From contig NZ_JARHTQ010000030.1 of assembly GCF_029223525.1 (NCBI RefSeq), positions 23,110 through 87,109 on the forward strand: 64,000 nucleotides of DNA, written 5' to 3'. Both the position numbers and the translations under genes were made by a program. Every line of letters begins with the position of its first letter. Positions within the stretch are counted from its first letter, which is position 1. The DNA is from Streptantibioticus ferralitis (GTDB lineage Bacteria > Actinomycetota > Actinomycetes > Streptomycetales > Streptomycetaceae). Of the stretch, positions 1 through 8,508 are shown one piece after another. Under the pieces are notes generated by a model. It worked only from the letters and a program-made list of their open reading frames with translations, was not told the origin of the DNA and did not search any database.

Positions 1-1
1 G

Positions 2-3000
2 TCCCCCGAGGACGACGCGTGGATCATCTTCACCTCCGGAACGACCGGACGGCCCAAGGGCGTCGCGGTCACCCACCGCTCCGCCGCCGCCTTCGTCGAC
101 GCCGAGGCCCGGCTGTTCCTCCAGCGGGCTCCGCTGGGACCCGGCGACCGTGTGCTGGCCGGTCTTTCGGTCGCGTTCGACGCCTCCTGCGAGGAGATGT
201 GGCTGGCCTGGCGGCACGGCGCCTGTCTGGTACCGGCTCCCCGCTCGCTGGTCCGCGCGGGCACCGACCTGGGGCCGTGGTTGGTGGAGCGCGGGATCAC
301 GGTGGTGTCGACGGTTCCGACCCTGGTCGCCCTGTGGCCGGTGGAATCCCTCGACCTGGTGAGGCTGTTGATCGTCGGCGGCGAGGCATGCCCGGCCGAG
401 CTGGTGGACCGCCTCGGCGGCGAACGTGAGATGTGGAACACCTACGGTCCGACGGAGACCACGGTGGTCGCCTGCGCCACCCGGCTCGTGCCGGGCGAGC
501 CGGTGCGCATCGGCACTCCACTGGACGGCTGGGAACTCGCCGTCGTGGACACCGAGGGCCGTCCCGTCCCCTGGGGTGAGACCGGTGAACTGGTGATCGC
601 GGGTGTCGGCACCGCGCGCTACCTCGACGAGGCCAAGGACGCCGAGAAGTTCCGCGCGCACCCCGCCCTGCCGGGCCGCCGCGCGTACCGCAGCGGTGAC
701 CTGGTGCGCGCGGAGCGGCAAGGGCTGGTGTTCGTCGGCCGCGCCGACGAACAGGTCAAGCTGGCCGGGCGGCGGGTTGAACTCGGTGAGATCGACGCCG
801 CGTTGCAGGCGCTGCCCGGGGTACGGGCGGCCGCCGCCGCGGTACGCGGCACGGCGGGCGGCGGCCAGGTGCTGGTCGGCTACCTGGTACCGGCGGGGCC
901 GCCGCTGGATGTCGCGGCCGCCCGCCGTCAACTCCTCGACCATCTGCCGCAGTCACTCGTCCCGGTACTCGCCGTGGTCGACGGACTACCGACCCGCACC
1001 TCGGGCAAGGTCGACCGCAACGCCCTGCCCTGGCCGCTGCCGCATGCCGAGCCGCGGCCGGACGAGGCGCTGGAGGGCACCGCGGCCTGGCTCGCGGCGC
1101 GCTGGCAGGATCTGCTGGGCCTTCCGATCACCGCCGAGTCGGACTTCTTCGCGCTCGGCGGCACCAGTCTGGCCGCCGCGAAGCTGGTCTCCACCTTGCG
1201 CGAGCGGTACCCGGATGTGTCCGTCGCGGATGTCTACCACTGCTCCGGGCTGCTGGCGCTGGCCGAGCGGCTGGACTCGTTCGGCGAGTCGTCCGGGGCG
1301 CAGCGGGTGGTCCGGCCGACGCCGCGGCGCGCCGGGGTCGTGCAGTGCCTGGTGCTGGCCGTCCTGTTCACCGTCACCGGGCTGCGCTGGCTGCTCGCGC
1401 TGGCCGCGCTCGACAATCTGTCGGGTCCGCTGCCCTGGGCGCCGCACACCTCGTGGTGGGTGGTGCTGGGCGGCTGGGTGGCGCTGTACAGCGCGCCCGC
1501 CCGGCTGGCCATCGGCGCCGGGCTGGCCCGGCTGCTCACCCGGGGCCTGCGGCCGGGCGCGCATCCGCGGGGCGGCTCGGTGCATCTGCGGCTGTGGGCG
1601 GCCGAGCGGGTGGTGGCGACGTTCGGCGTACCGCAGCTGATCGGTACGCCATGGGCATCGCGGTACGCCCGCGCGTTGGGCTGCACGGTCGGCCGTGGCG
1701 TCCAGTTGCACTCCATGCCGCCGGTGACCGGACTGGCCGAACTCGGCGACGGCTGCAGCGTGGAGCCGGAGGTCGATCTGGCCGGTTGGTGGCTGGACGG
1801 CGACGTACTGCACCTCGGGGCGCTGCGTGTCGGTGCGGGCGCCCGGGTGGCGACGCGGTCGATGCTGCTGCCCGGTGCGTCGGTGGGTGACGGCGCGGAG
1901 ATCGCGCCCGGTTCCTGTGTGAGCGGGGTGGTACCCGCGAACCAGCGCTGGACCGGCAGCCCGGCCAGGCCCGTTAAGGGCGCGGGCCGGGTGGGCGCCG
2001 AGTGGCCCGCTCCGCGGTATGCGCACTCCCGGCGGTGGTACCCGGCGTACGCGGCCGGGCTGTTGGGCTTCAACCTGCTGCCGCTGGTGTCCGGGCTGCC
2101 CGCGCTCGGGCTGCTCTACTGGATCGCCGGGCGCGATGCCTCGCTGGGCACCCTGCTGGGCGATCTGCTGTGGACCGCTCCCCTGCTGACCGTGCTGACG
2201 ATGTCCTGCTACGCGGCGTTGACGGTGGTCATGGTCCGGCTGGCCGGACGGGCGCTGAAGCCCGGCTTCCATCCGGCGCACGGCCGGGCGGCCTGGTGTG
2301 CCTGGGTCACCTCGGGGTTGATGGACCAGGCCCGCGGTTCCCTCTTCCCGTTGTACGCCAGCCTGTTCACGCCGGTGTGGATGCGGTTGCTGGGCGCGCG
2401 GGTGGGGCGCCGGGCCGAGCTGTCCACGGTACTGGCGCTGCCGGGGCTGATGTCGGTCGAGGACGGGGCGTTCCTGGCGGACGACACGTTGGTGGCGCCG
2501 TACGAAATGCGCGGCGGCTGGCTGCGGTTGGGGACGTCCAGCGTGGGACGACGGGCGTTCGTCGGCAACTCGGGCATCGTCGGGCCGGGTCGGTCGCTGC
2601 CCGACGAGGCGCTGGTCGGCGTGCTCTCCGACGCGCCCGCGCAGGCCGAGCCCGGCTCGTCGTGGCTCGGCAGGCCCGGTTTCACCGTCGCCCGCAACGC
2701 CGACGGCGCTGATCCCAGCCGTACCTTCGAGCCGCCCGCCCGTCTGGTGCTGGCCCGGGCCTCGGTGGAACTGTGCCGGTTCATCCCGCTGTTGTGCACC
2801 GCGGTGCTGGCTGATGTGTCCTTCGTGGCGCTGCAGGAGGTGGTCGACCTCAACGGTTGGGCGGCGGCCACGGTGCTGGCCGGTGTGCTGGTGTTGGCGG
2901 CGGGCGCGGTCGCGTGTGTGACCACGACGGCGGCCAAGTGGCTGCTGGTGGGGCGGTTCCGGCAGGGTGAGCATCCGCTGTGGAGCTCGTTCGTGTGGCG

Positions 3001-3439
3001 CAACGAGCTGTACGACGTGTTCGTCGAGGAGTTGGCGATGCCCTGGCTGGGCGGTTCCCTGGTCGGCACGCCGCTGCTGAACGTGTGGCTGCGCACGCTG
3101 GGCGCGCGGATCGGGCGCGGGGTGTGGTGCGAGAGCCACTGGCTGCCGGAGACGGATCTGGTGCGGGTGGAGGACGGGGCGAGCGTGAACCGCGGCTGTG
3201 TGCTGCAGACGCATCTGTTCCACGACCGTCTGATGCGTGTCGACGGCGTCCGGTTGGGGCGAGGCGCGACACTGGGTCCGCACTCCATCGTGCTGCCCGG
3301 TTCCGCGGTCGGCGACGGTACCGTGATCGGCCCGTCGTCCCTGGTGATGCGCGGTGAGCAGGTGCCGTCCGGCACCCGCTGGCTGGGCAACCCGGTGTCA
3401 TCGTGGACGCCGGACGCCGAGCCGGTCGCCTCGGCGTGA
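2..3439 (+). CDS. Pls/PosA-type single-module non-ribosomal poly-amino-acid synthetase (5' truncated by window edge)
   Basis: This is a membrane-bound synthetase of the epsilon-poly-L-lysine synthetase (Pls) architecture. The frame is open from base 2, so the N-terminus is outside the window; 1145 residues are visible. Adenylation core motifs are clear: TSGTTGRPKG (residues ~10-19), FDAS (~59), NTYGPTE (~144), TSGKVDRNALP (~333). A carrier-protein motif with the phosphopantetheine serine, DFFALGGTSL, follows at ~381. The C-terminal two thirds alternate pairs of hydrophobic segments with three hexapeptide-repeat (LbH acyltransferase-like) domains, as described for Pls. There is no condensation or thioesterase domain. 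Reading GrsA specificity positions by eye gives roughly D-A-E-S-I-G-T-V-V-K, close to the lysine code of bacitracin synthetase; the acidic Glu at position 239 suits a cationic side chain. Family call is firm; the lysine product is inference. Confidence 0.93.
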   Translation, partial: SPEDDAWIIFTSGTTGRPKGVAVTHRSAAAFVDAEARLFLQRAPLGPGDRVLAGLSVAFDASCEEMWLAWRHGACLVPAPRSLVRAGTDLGPWLVERGITVVSTVPTLVALWPVESLDLVRLLIVGGEACPAELVDRLGGEREMWNTYGPTETTVVACATRLVPGEPVRIGTPLDGWELAVVDTEGRPVPWGETGELVIAGVGTARYLDEAKDAEKFRAHPALPGRRAYRSGDLVRAERQGLVFVGRADEQVKLAGRRVELGEIDAALQALPGVRAAAAAVRGTAGGGQVLVGYLVPAGPPLDVAAARRQLLDHLPQSLVPVLAVVDGLPTRTSGKVDRNALPWPLPHAEPRPDEALEGTAAWLAARWQDLLGLPITAESDFFALGGTSLAAAKLVSTLRERYPDVSVADVYHCSGLLALAERLDSFGESSGAQRVVRPTPRRAGVVQCLVLAVLFTVTGLRWLLALAALDNLSGPLPWAPHTSWWVVLGGWVALYSAPARLAIGAGLARLLTRGLRPGAHPRGGSVHLRLWAAERVVATFGVPQLIGTPWASRYARALGCTVGRGVQLHSMPPVTGLAELGDGCSVEPEVDLAGWWLDGDVLHLGALRVGAGARVATRSMLLPGASVGDGAEIAPGSCVSGVVPANQRWTGSPARPVKGAGRVGAEWPAPRYAHSRRWYPAYAAGLLGFNLLPLVSGLPALGLLYWIAGRDASLGTLLGDLLWTAPLLTVLTMSCYAALTVVMVRLAGRALKPGFHPAHGRAAWCAWVTSGLMDQARGSLFPLYASLFTPVWMRLLGARVGRRAELSTVLALPGLMSVEDGAFLADDTLVAPYEMRGGWLRLGTSSVGRRAFVGNSGIVGPGRSLPDEALVGVLSDAPAQAEPGSSWLGRPGFTVARNADGADPSRTFEPPARLVLARASVELCRFIPLLCTAVLADVSFVALQEVVDLNGWAAATVLAGVLVLAAGAVACVTTTAAKWLLVGRFRQGEHPLWSSFVWRNELYDVFVEELAMPWLGGSLVGTPLLNVWLRTLGARIGRGVWCESHWLPETDLVRVEDGASVNRGCVLQTHLFHDRLMRVDGVRLGRGATLGPHSIVLPGSAVGDGTVIGPSSLVMRGEQVPSGTRWLGNPVSSWTPDAEPVASA

Positions 3440-3531
3440 GCTGCGTCCCTCCGGGGCCCGCGACGTCGACGACGGGCGTCGCGGACCCCGGAACCCCCCG
3501 GAACCCCCCGGAACCCCAAGGAGATCGAACC

Positions 3532-4953
3532 GTGTGTCCGTGGACTCGCCGGGCGTTCGTGGCCGGTGCGCTCTCGCTTCCGGTGTCGTGCGCCGCGGCG
3601 GACTCCCACGGGGAGCCTGGTGGCCGAAGGGCGCGGCCGCTGACCTCGGAACGCTACTTCCCCAACCATGGCGACCCGGGATTCCATGTCGCCGAGTACG
3701 ACCTGCGGCTGACGTACCATCCGCCGACCCGCGCGCTGGACGGCCTCGCGCGAGTGGCCGCGACCGCCGACGCCGCGGGGGCCGGATTCGGTCTTGACCT
3801 GTCGTCCGCGCTCACCGTCTCCGCGGTGAGCGTGGACGGGGTCGCCGCCCAATTCCGGCATCGACGGGGCAAGTTGCGGGTCACGGCGGCCACCGCGCTG
3901 GCGCCCGGGCAGCCGTTCAGTTGCGAGGTGCGCTACTCGGGCAGGCCCAAACCGCTGCGCACCCCCTTCGGCGACATCGGCTGGGACTACACCACGGACT
4001 CGCCCCCCGGTGTGCTGGTGGCCAGCCAGCCGCTGGGCGCGCCCTCCTGGTTCCCGTGCAACGACCATCCCGCCGACAAGGCCGCGTACCGGGTGGCGGT
4101 GACCGTACCCGAGGGGTACCAGGTGGTCGCCAACGGAGTGCTCACCGACCGTTCGACGGCACCGGGTTCCGGAACGACCTGGACGTATGAGCACGCCGGG
4201 CCGATGGCCAGTTATCTGGCCACGCTCAACGTGGGCCGCTTCGTCTTCACCACGCAGCACGGCGGCCCGGTACCGATCCGCAACGCGTACCCCATGCGGC
4301 TGGCCACCGCCTTCGACCATGACTTCGGACGGCAGCCGCAGATGATGCGGCTGTTCCAGGAACTGTTCGGGCGGTACCCGTTCGAGGTGTACGGATCGGT
4401 GGTCGTCGAGGCCGAACTCGACGAGCCGGTGGAGAACCAGACGTTCTCCCTGTTCGGCAGCAACCATGTGGACGGCAAACGCGGCAGTGAGCGCCTGGTC
4501 GCGCATGAACTCGCCCACCACTGGTTCGGCAACAGCGTCACTCTCGCGCAATGGCGGCACATCTGGCTCAACGAGGGGTTCGCCACCTACTGCGAGTGGT
4601 TGTGGTCCGAGCATTCCGGCGGCTCCAGCGCCGACCAGCTGGCGGCGGACAACTGGGCGGACCTGGCCCAGGCGGGCCAGCGGCTGCGGATCGGCGATCC
4701 CGGCCCCGACCGGCTCTTCGACGACCGGGTCTACTCACGCGGCGCCTGCACCCTGCACGCGCTGCGCACCACGATCGGCGACGACGCCTTCTACGCGACG
4801 CTCAGGGCGTGGGCGGACCAGTACCGCCACCGCAACGCCGGGACGGAGGAGTTCATCGCCCTCGCCGAGCAGCACGGCAACCGGAAACTGGACTCGCTCT
4901 TCCGCTCATGGCTGTACGAGAAGCGGCTGCCGCGGCTGCCACAGCGCGCCTGA
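3532..4953 (+). CDS. Secreted M1-family zinc metallopeptidase (possible poly-amino-acid hydrolase)
   Basis: 473-residue gluzincin aminopeptidase. The zinc site HELAH is at residues 325-329 with the third ligand Glu348 (HExxH-X18-E), the catalytic Tyr is in VYSRG (Tyr401), and the GxMEN exopeptidase motif is present as the variant PVEN (Glu301). GTG at 3532 is chosen because AAGGAG lies 8 bases upstream; the open frame extends back to 3403 but that would overlap the synthetase gene. The N-terminus has RR (TRRAF), a hydrophobic run and a Cys in LPVSC, so it is probably an exported lipoprotein. It starts 92 bases after the Pls-type gene. Known epsilon-polylysine producers carry zinc aminopeptidases that degrade the polymer, so a role in polymer trimming or self-protection is a reasonable inference. 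The enzyme family itself is certain. Confidence 0.92.
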   Translation: MCPWTRRAFVAGALSLPVSCAAADSHGEPGGRRARPLTSERYFPNHGDPGFHVAEYDLRLTYHPPTRALDGLARVAATADAAGAGFGLDLSSALTVSAVSVDGVAAQFRHRRGKLRVTAATALAPGQPFSCEVRYSGRPKPLRTPFGDIGWDYTTDSPPGVLVASQPLGAPSWFPCNDHPADKAAYRVAVTVPEGYQVVANGVLTDRSTAPGSGTTWTYEHAGPMASYLATLNVGRFVFTTQHGGPVPIRNAYPMRLATAFDHDFGRQPQMMRLFQELFGRYPFEVYGSVVVEAELDEPVENQTFSLFGSNHVDGKRGSERLVAHELAHHWFGNSVTLAQWRHIWLNEGFATYCEWLWSEHSGGSSADQLAADNWADLAQAGQRLRIGDPGPDRLFDDRVYSRGACTLHALRTTIGDDAFYATLRAWADQYRHRNAGTEEFIALAEQHGNRKLDSLFRSWLYEKRLPRLPQRA

Positions 4954-4973
4954 CCAGCTGCCGCGGCTGCGTT

Positions 4974-5025
4974 CTGGCTGGTAGGGCCTTGGCTGCGGGC
5001 TGGCTGGCAGGGGCCTTGGCTGCGG
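4974..5025. repeat. Two-copy ~25-bp tandem direct repeat
   Basis: Downstream of the metallopeptidase a ~25-bp unit (CTGGCTGG..AGGGGCCTTGGCTGCGG) occurs at 4974-4998 and again at 5000-5025 with only small differences. A 14-bp GCTGCCGCGGCTGC word also occurs twice (4926-4939 inside the peptidase 3' end, 4958-4971 just after it). No gene is visible in 4954-5214. Confidence 0.8.
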
Positions 5026-5214
5026 CCGGATACGCATGCCGTGCCACGTCCCACGGGATCGACATCAAAGGGGTGTCAAGGACCGAGCGGCGGCCGTAGA
5101 GAGCCCGTAAAGGCGGTCATCTTCCCGCTCCCGCCGGACGTCCACTGGATGTGCGGAACACCTGGGATCAGCAGGGAGCCCAGGGGCACAGCGGAACAAG
5201 GGAAGCGAACGATC

Positions 5215-5745
5215 ATGACCGAGGGCACGCGAGTCATCGTCGGGGTCGGCGGAACGCTGAGCAGCCTCGCGGCGCTGCACCGCGCGGTGGGCGAGGCACG
5301 CCGCAGGGACGCCCTCCTGGTACCGGTACACGCCTGGGCACCGGTGGGCGGCGAGGCCGTGTACCGCCGCAGCCCGTGCCCGCCGCTGCTCAAGGAGTGG
5401 GAGAACGCCGCCGGCAAGCGGCTCGACACCGCCTTCGAGCAGGCCTTCGGCGGCTACCCGGAGGGGCTGCGGATCCACGCCAAGGTGGTGCGCGGCGACG
5501 TCGGCGAGGCACTGGTCCAGACCGCTGACCGGCCGGATGACCTGCTGGTGGTGGGTACCGGACGGCGTGGTCGGCTGCGCCGCCTGTTCCACGGCTCGGT
5601 GAGCCGCTACTGTCTGGCCCGCGCCACGTGCAGCGTGCTCGCCGTTCCGCCGTCGGAACTGCTCGACACCCTGGAGCGCATGATGCGCGGCGCCGATCCG
5701 ATGACGCTGCTGGCCCGGACGACCCAGACCTCCGGCGCACGCTGA
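5215..5745 (+). CDS. Universal stress protein (UspA family)
   Basis: 176-residue single-domain Usp protein. The first strand VIVGVGG (residues ~7-13) and the nucleotide-binding signature G-x2-G-x9-G-S (VVGTGRRGRLRRLFHGSVS, ~118-136) are intact, so ATP binding is expected. ATG 5215 is chosen over the upstream in-frame start at 5041 because an AAGGGAAG sequence precedes it and Usp homology begins exactly there. It stands alone, 261 bases after the metallopeptidase and about 100 bases before the DUF1330 gene. Physiological role cannot be inferred from context. Confidence 0.92.
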   Translation: MTEGTRVIVGVGGTLSSLAALHRAVGEARRRDALLVPVHAWAPVGGEAVYRRSPCPPLLKEWENAAGKRLDTAFEQAFGGYPEGLRIHAKVVRGDVGEALVQTADRPDDLLVVGTGRRGRLRRLFHGSVSRYCLARATCSVLAVPPSELLDTLERMMRGADPMTLLARTTQTSGAR

Positions 5746-5851
5746 CCGGGTACCTATGCATGACGGATTCCGCGCCGCCCGGGGCTCCGTAGCGTCGGTC
5801 CCACCCGCGGCCGTCCGGCCCGGGCAGGACCGACGCCCGCGGAGGAATCCG

Positions 5852-6157
5852 ATGACCGCATATGCCGTAGCCCACCTGCACGAGGTCACCATGGGCCCGG
5901 CGATCGTGGAGTACCTGGAGCGGATCGACGACACGCTGAAGCCGTTCGGCGGCCAGTTCCTGGTGCACGGCGACGACGTGGAGCTACGCGAGGGCAGCTG
6001 GCCGGGTTCGTTGATCGTCATCGCCTTCCCCGACCTGGGGCGGGCCCGCGCCTGGTACACGATCCTTCCGCTGCGCACCGAGAACTCGGTCGGCGATGTG
6101 GTGATGGTCCAGGGCGTCTCCCCCGAGCACCACGCGACCGACGTCCTGGCGGGCTGA
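5852..6157 (+). CDS. DUF1330-type dimeric alpha-beta barrel protein
   Basis: 101-residue protein of the DUF1330 family: short ferredoxin-like fold with the motif GGQFLVHGDDVELREG followed by a strand containing SLIVIAFPDLGRARAWY. ATG 5852 follows GGAGGA (5841-5846) at good spacing; the in-frame ATG at 5756 lacks a Shine-Dalgarno sequence and would add a low-quality stretch. Function unknown; members are small cytosolic proteins of the dimeric alpha-beta barrel superfamily. Confidence 0.85.
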   Translation: MTAYAVAHLHEVTMGPAIVEYLERIDDTLKPFGGQFLVHGDDVELREGSWPGSLIVIAFPDLGRARAWYTILPLRTENSVGDVVMVQGVSPEHHATDVLAG

Positions 6158-6333
6158 TCGCTACGACGGACGCCATCGCGCCGCTTGGGAACGGCCGCGC
6201 CGAGGCCGCCCGCCGAGCCCCGAGTGGCGGGAGCTCCGCCGGTCGGCAAGTGTGGAAAGAAAGGGAGTGGACACCGTCCGCCGGTGGTGCTCCGCGGCCT
6301 TCGGCGGACCGTCGACATGTGGAGGCGAAGGGC

Positions 6334-7119
6334 ATGTCCGAGGTCACAGCCGCGTACCCGGTGGGGACTCCGTGCTGGGTGGATCTGATGGTGGGCGATC
6401 AGCAGGCCGCCCTGGACTCCTACCACGAACTGTTCGGCTGGTCCGGTGAGATCGGTCCGGAGGAGATGGGCGGCTACACGGTCTGTACGTTGCACGGCAA
6501 AGCCGTCGCCGGGATCGGCAAGGCGATGGCCATGGACGGCCAGGCCGCGCCGCCGACCGCCTGGACCACGTACCTGTCGGTGGACGACCTCGACGAGGCA
6601 CTGCGAGCGGTCGCCGACAACGGCGGCCAGGTCTACACCGGGCCGCATGACATCCCGGACAACGTCGGCCGGATGGCGGTCGGCGCCGATCCGACGGGCG
6701 GCGCCTTCGGTCTGTGGCAGCCGTTGGACTTCGTCGGTGCCCAACTCGTCAACGAGCCGGGCACCTTGTGCTGGAACGAGCTCAACTCCCAGGATCCGCA
6801 GGCCGCCGCCGCGTTCTACTCGCGGGTGCTCGGCGTCAGCTTCACCCCGTACAAGGTGATGCCCGGCTACTACACGATGCACGCGGGCGGTCGAACGGTG
6901 GGCGGGCTGCAGGGCCTTGACCAGTTCCCCGAGGGCACGCCCTCGCACTGGCTGGCGTACTTCTCGGTGAACGACACCGACGCGACGGTCGACCAGGTGA
7001 CCAAGCGAGGCGGAGCGGTGCTGCAGAAGCCCTTCGAGATCCCCGCGGGCCGGATGGCCGTGGTGCGTGACTCGCAGGGCGGGGTGTTCGGCGTGATCGC
7101 CATGCCGCCGACGGCCTGA
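6334..7119 (+). CDS. VOC family protein with two glyoxalase/bleomycin-resistance-type domains
   Basis: 261 residues made of two tandem VOC modules. The first runs ~10-125 (GTPCWVDLMVGDQQAALDSY, FYxxLFGW-like YHELFGW, DPTGGAFGLWQP), the second ~135-258 (GTLCWNELNSQDPQAAAAFY, RDSQGGVFGVI). This is the hydroxylase/glyoxalase-like pair common in Streptomyces. ATG 6334 is preceded by GGAGG at 6321-6325; the upstream in-frame start at 6250 is less well supported. Substrate not predictable. It is followed by a strong bidirectional hairpin. Confidence 0.9.
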   Translation: MSEVTAAYPVGTPCWVDLMVGDQQAALDSYHELFGWSGEIGPEEMGGYTVCTLHGKAVAGIGKAMAMDGQAAPPTAWTTYLSVDDLDEALRAVADNGGQVYTGPHDIPDNVGRMAVGADPTGGAFGLWQPLDFVGAQLVNEPGTLCWNELNSQDPQAAAAFYSRVLGVSFTPYKVMPGYYTMHAGGRTVGGLQGLDQFPEGTPSHWLAYFSVNDTDATVDQVTKRGGAVLQKPFEIPAGRMAVVRDSQGGVFGVIAMPPTA

Positions 7120-7129
7120 CGGTGGGCGA

Positions 7130-7173
7130 GGCGAAGGGCCGTGAGCCGCCGCCGCGGCCCGCGGCCCTTCGCC
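7130..7173. terminator. Rho-independent-like hairpin between convergent genes
   Basis: Perfect 11-bp inverted repeat GGCGAAGGGCC (7130-7140) / GGCCCTTCGCC (7163-7173) in the gap between the VOC gene and the chitinase gene, which converge here. No U-tract, as usual for Streptomyces terminators. Confidence 0.8.
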
Positions 7174-7186
7174 GTCGGCCCGGTCG

Positions 7187-8245
7187 TCAGCCGGTGTAGC
7201 CGCTCATGGCCTGGCCGAACGCGCCGGGGCTCTGGTCGATGGAGGAGCAGGTCGGCTGGGCGTAGCCGGTCGAGCCGCCCGGGCATGCCTGGTCGCGGGT
7301 CGCGGACCAGAACGACAGCCAGGCCAGGTGCCTGCTCTGGGCGAACGAGGTGAGACCGGCGGCGTTGTCGAGGGTGAACGTCTCACTGGTGAGGTCGTTG
7401 AGCCCGATCATCGGGGTGACCGCCACCTTGTTCCATGCCTGGTCATCGCTGAGGTCCGGCCATACGGACTTGATCTGGCCCTGCGTCGCGGTGGCCGCGT
7501 CGATGGCGTTCTGCCCCATGTCCGACGGGAACGACGAGCCGTAGTCCATGGCCATCACGTTCACCGCGGCGATCGCCGCTCCGTTGTTCTTCGCGCTGGT
7601 CAGGATGTTGACGCCGTCGGAGGTCAGTCCGCTGGGCAGCACCGGCAGGGTGTACGAGACCTGTAGCGACGGGTTGTTCTGCTCCAGGACGGCGATCGCC
7701 TGGTTGCGGCGGTCGACTGACGCGGTGTCTGCCACGGAAGCGCCCTCGACGTCGAAGTCGAGGGAGGTCAGCGAGTACTGGTCGATGACCTTCTGGTACG
7801 CGGCGGCCAGATCGGAGGCCGAGGAGCAGCTGGTGGCCAGCTCCGTGCCGTTCGCACCGCCGAACGACACCCGGACGTCTCCGCCGGCCGACCGCAGTCC
7901 CGCGATGTTGGAGGCGGTGGCGGCGTCCGACAGATCGGTGACGCCGCCCCACTTGGGATCGCAGCTTCCGCCGTCCGTGACGAAGGCGAGGTTGAAGTAG
8001 TGGGTGCCCTCGGTCGAGGCGCCCGTTGCGAGGTTGTACTGCGGCCAGAGCGACAGGTCCACGTACGGGGACACGGTCCCGAAGCCGCTGGCTGCCGGGT
8101 GCGCGGTGGCCGCCGCGGCGGTGTCCGTGCCGGTGGTGAGCGCCGCGGCGCCCGCGAGGAGCGCGGCGGCCGCGGCCATCGCCGTGGTACGGCGCTTGAC
8201 CGTGCCCCTCGCGGGCGTTTCGGGCAGGGCGGAGCGTTGCGGCAT
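7187..8245 (-). CDS. Secreted GH18-like chitinase
   Basis: 352-residue extracellular glycosidase. The catalytic strand reads SLDFDVEG, with DFDVE at residues 163-167 matching the DxxDxDxE signature of family 18 (Glu167 as acid/base, Asp165 assisting). VMAMDYG and LSFWSATRDQ toward the C-terminus resemble the beta6 MDY and beta8 Trp motifs of bacterial chitinases. The N-terminus (KRR, then an Ala-rich run to about residue 48) is a signal peptide. ATG 8245 has AGGAG 8 bases upstream; the longer open frame to 9394 runs through pcaGH and is rejected. There is no carbohydrate-binding module. A DasR-box-like palindrome lies 174 bp upstream, suggesting N-acetylglucosamine-responsive control. Confidence 0.88.
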   Translation of the reverse strand: MPQRSALPETPARGTVKRRTTAMAAAAALLAGAAALTTGTDTAAAATAHPAASGFGTVSPYVDLSLWPQYNLATGASTEGTHYFNLAFVTDGGSCDPKWGGVTDLSDAATASNIAGLRSAGGDVRVSFGGANGTELATSCSSASDLAAAYQKVIDQYSLTSLDFDVEGASVADTASVDRRNQAIAVLEQNNPSLQVSYTLPVLPSGLTSDGVNILTSAKNNGAAIAAVNVMAMDYGSSFPSDMGQNAIDAATATQGQIKSVWPDLSDDQAWNKVAVTPMIGLNDLTSETFTLDNAAGLTSFAQSRHLAWLSFWSATRDQACPGGSTGYAQPTCSSIDQSPGAFGQAMSGYTG

Positions 8246-8418
8246 GGCGGACTCCTGGTGTGGGGGATGGGGCCCGTGCCGGGACGGGTGGTCGGGCACA
8301 CCGTCCCGGCACGGGAGATGAGGGCGCCGCGGTCGTGGGGGCGACGTCGTCCGGGCGTGCGGGGTCGCATTCGGCGCGGGCGTCCCGCTGGACACCGCGG
8401 TCACCGCATGCCCAATAA

Positions 8419-8434
8419 ATTGGCCTGGACCAAT
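8419..8434. promoter_or_regulatory. Candidate DasR-responsive element (dre) upstream of chitinase
   Basis: The minus strand reads ATTGGTCCAGGCCAAT, a 16-bp palindrome-like site that matches about 12 of 16 positions of the Streptomyces dre consensus (ACTGGTCTAGACCAGT). It lies downstream of TTGACG (8446-8441, minus strand), i.e. inside a plausible promoter for the chitinase, leaving a ~170-base leader. Apart from the 3' end of pcaG, nothing else is seen in 8246-8508. Confidence 0.65.
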
Positions 8435-8508
8435 GACCCGCGTCAAGACGTGGTCGGCGAAAAGTTGCGCGGCCGGCTGGCGCCGACCACCCGTGCATCG
8501 GGCCGAGT

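Noticed and set aside
986..4614. Long minus-strand open frames opposite the Pls-like and peptidase genes (765 and 801 codons)
   Set aside because: Arg/Pro/Gln/His-rich composition without domains; antisense shadows caused by GC-rich third positions of real plus-strand genes.
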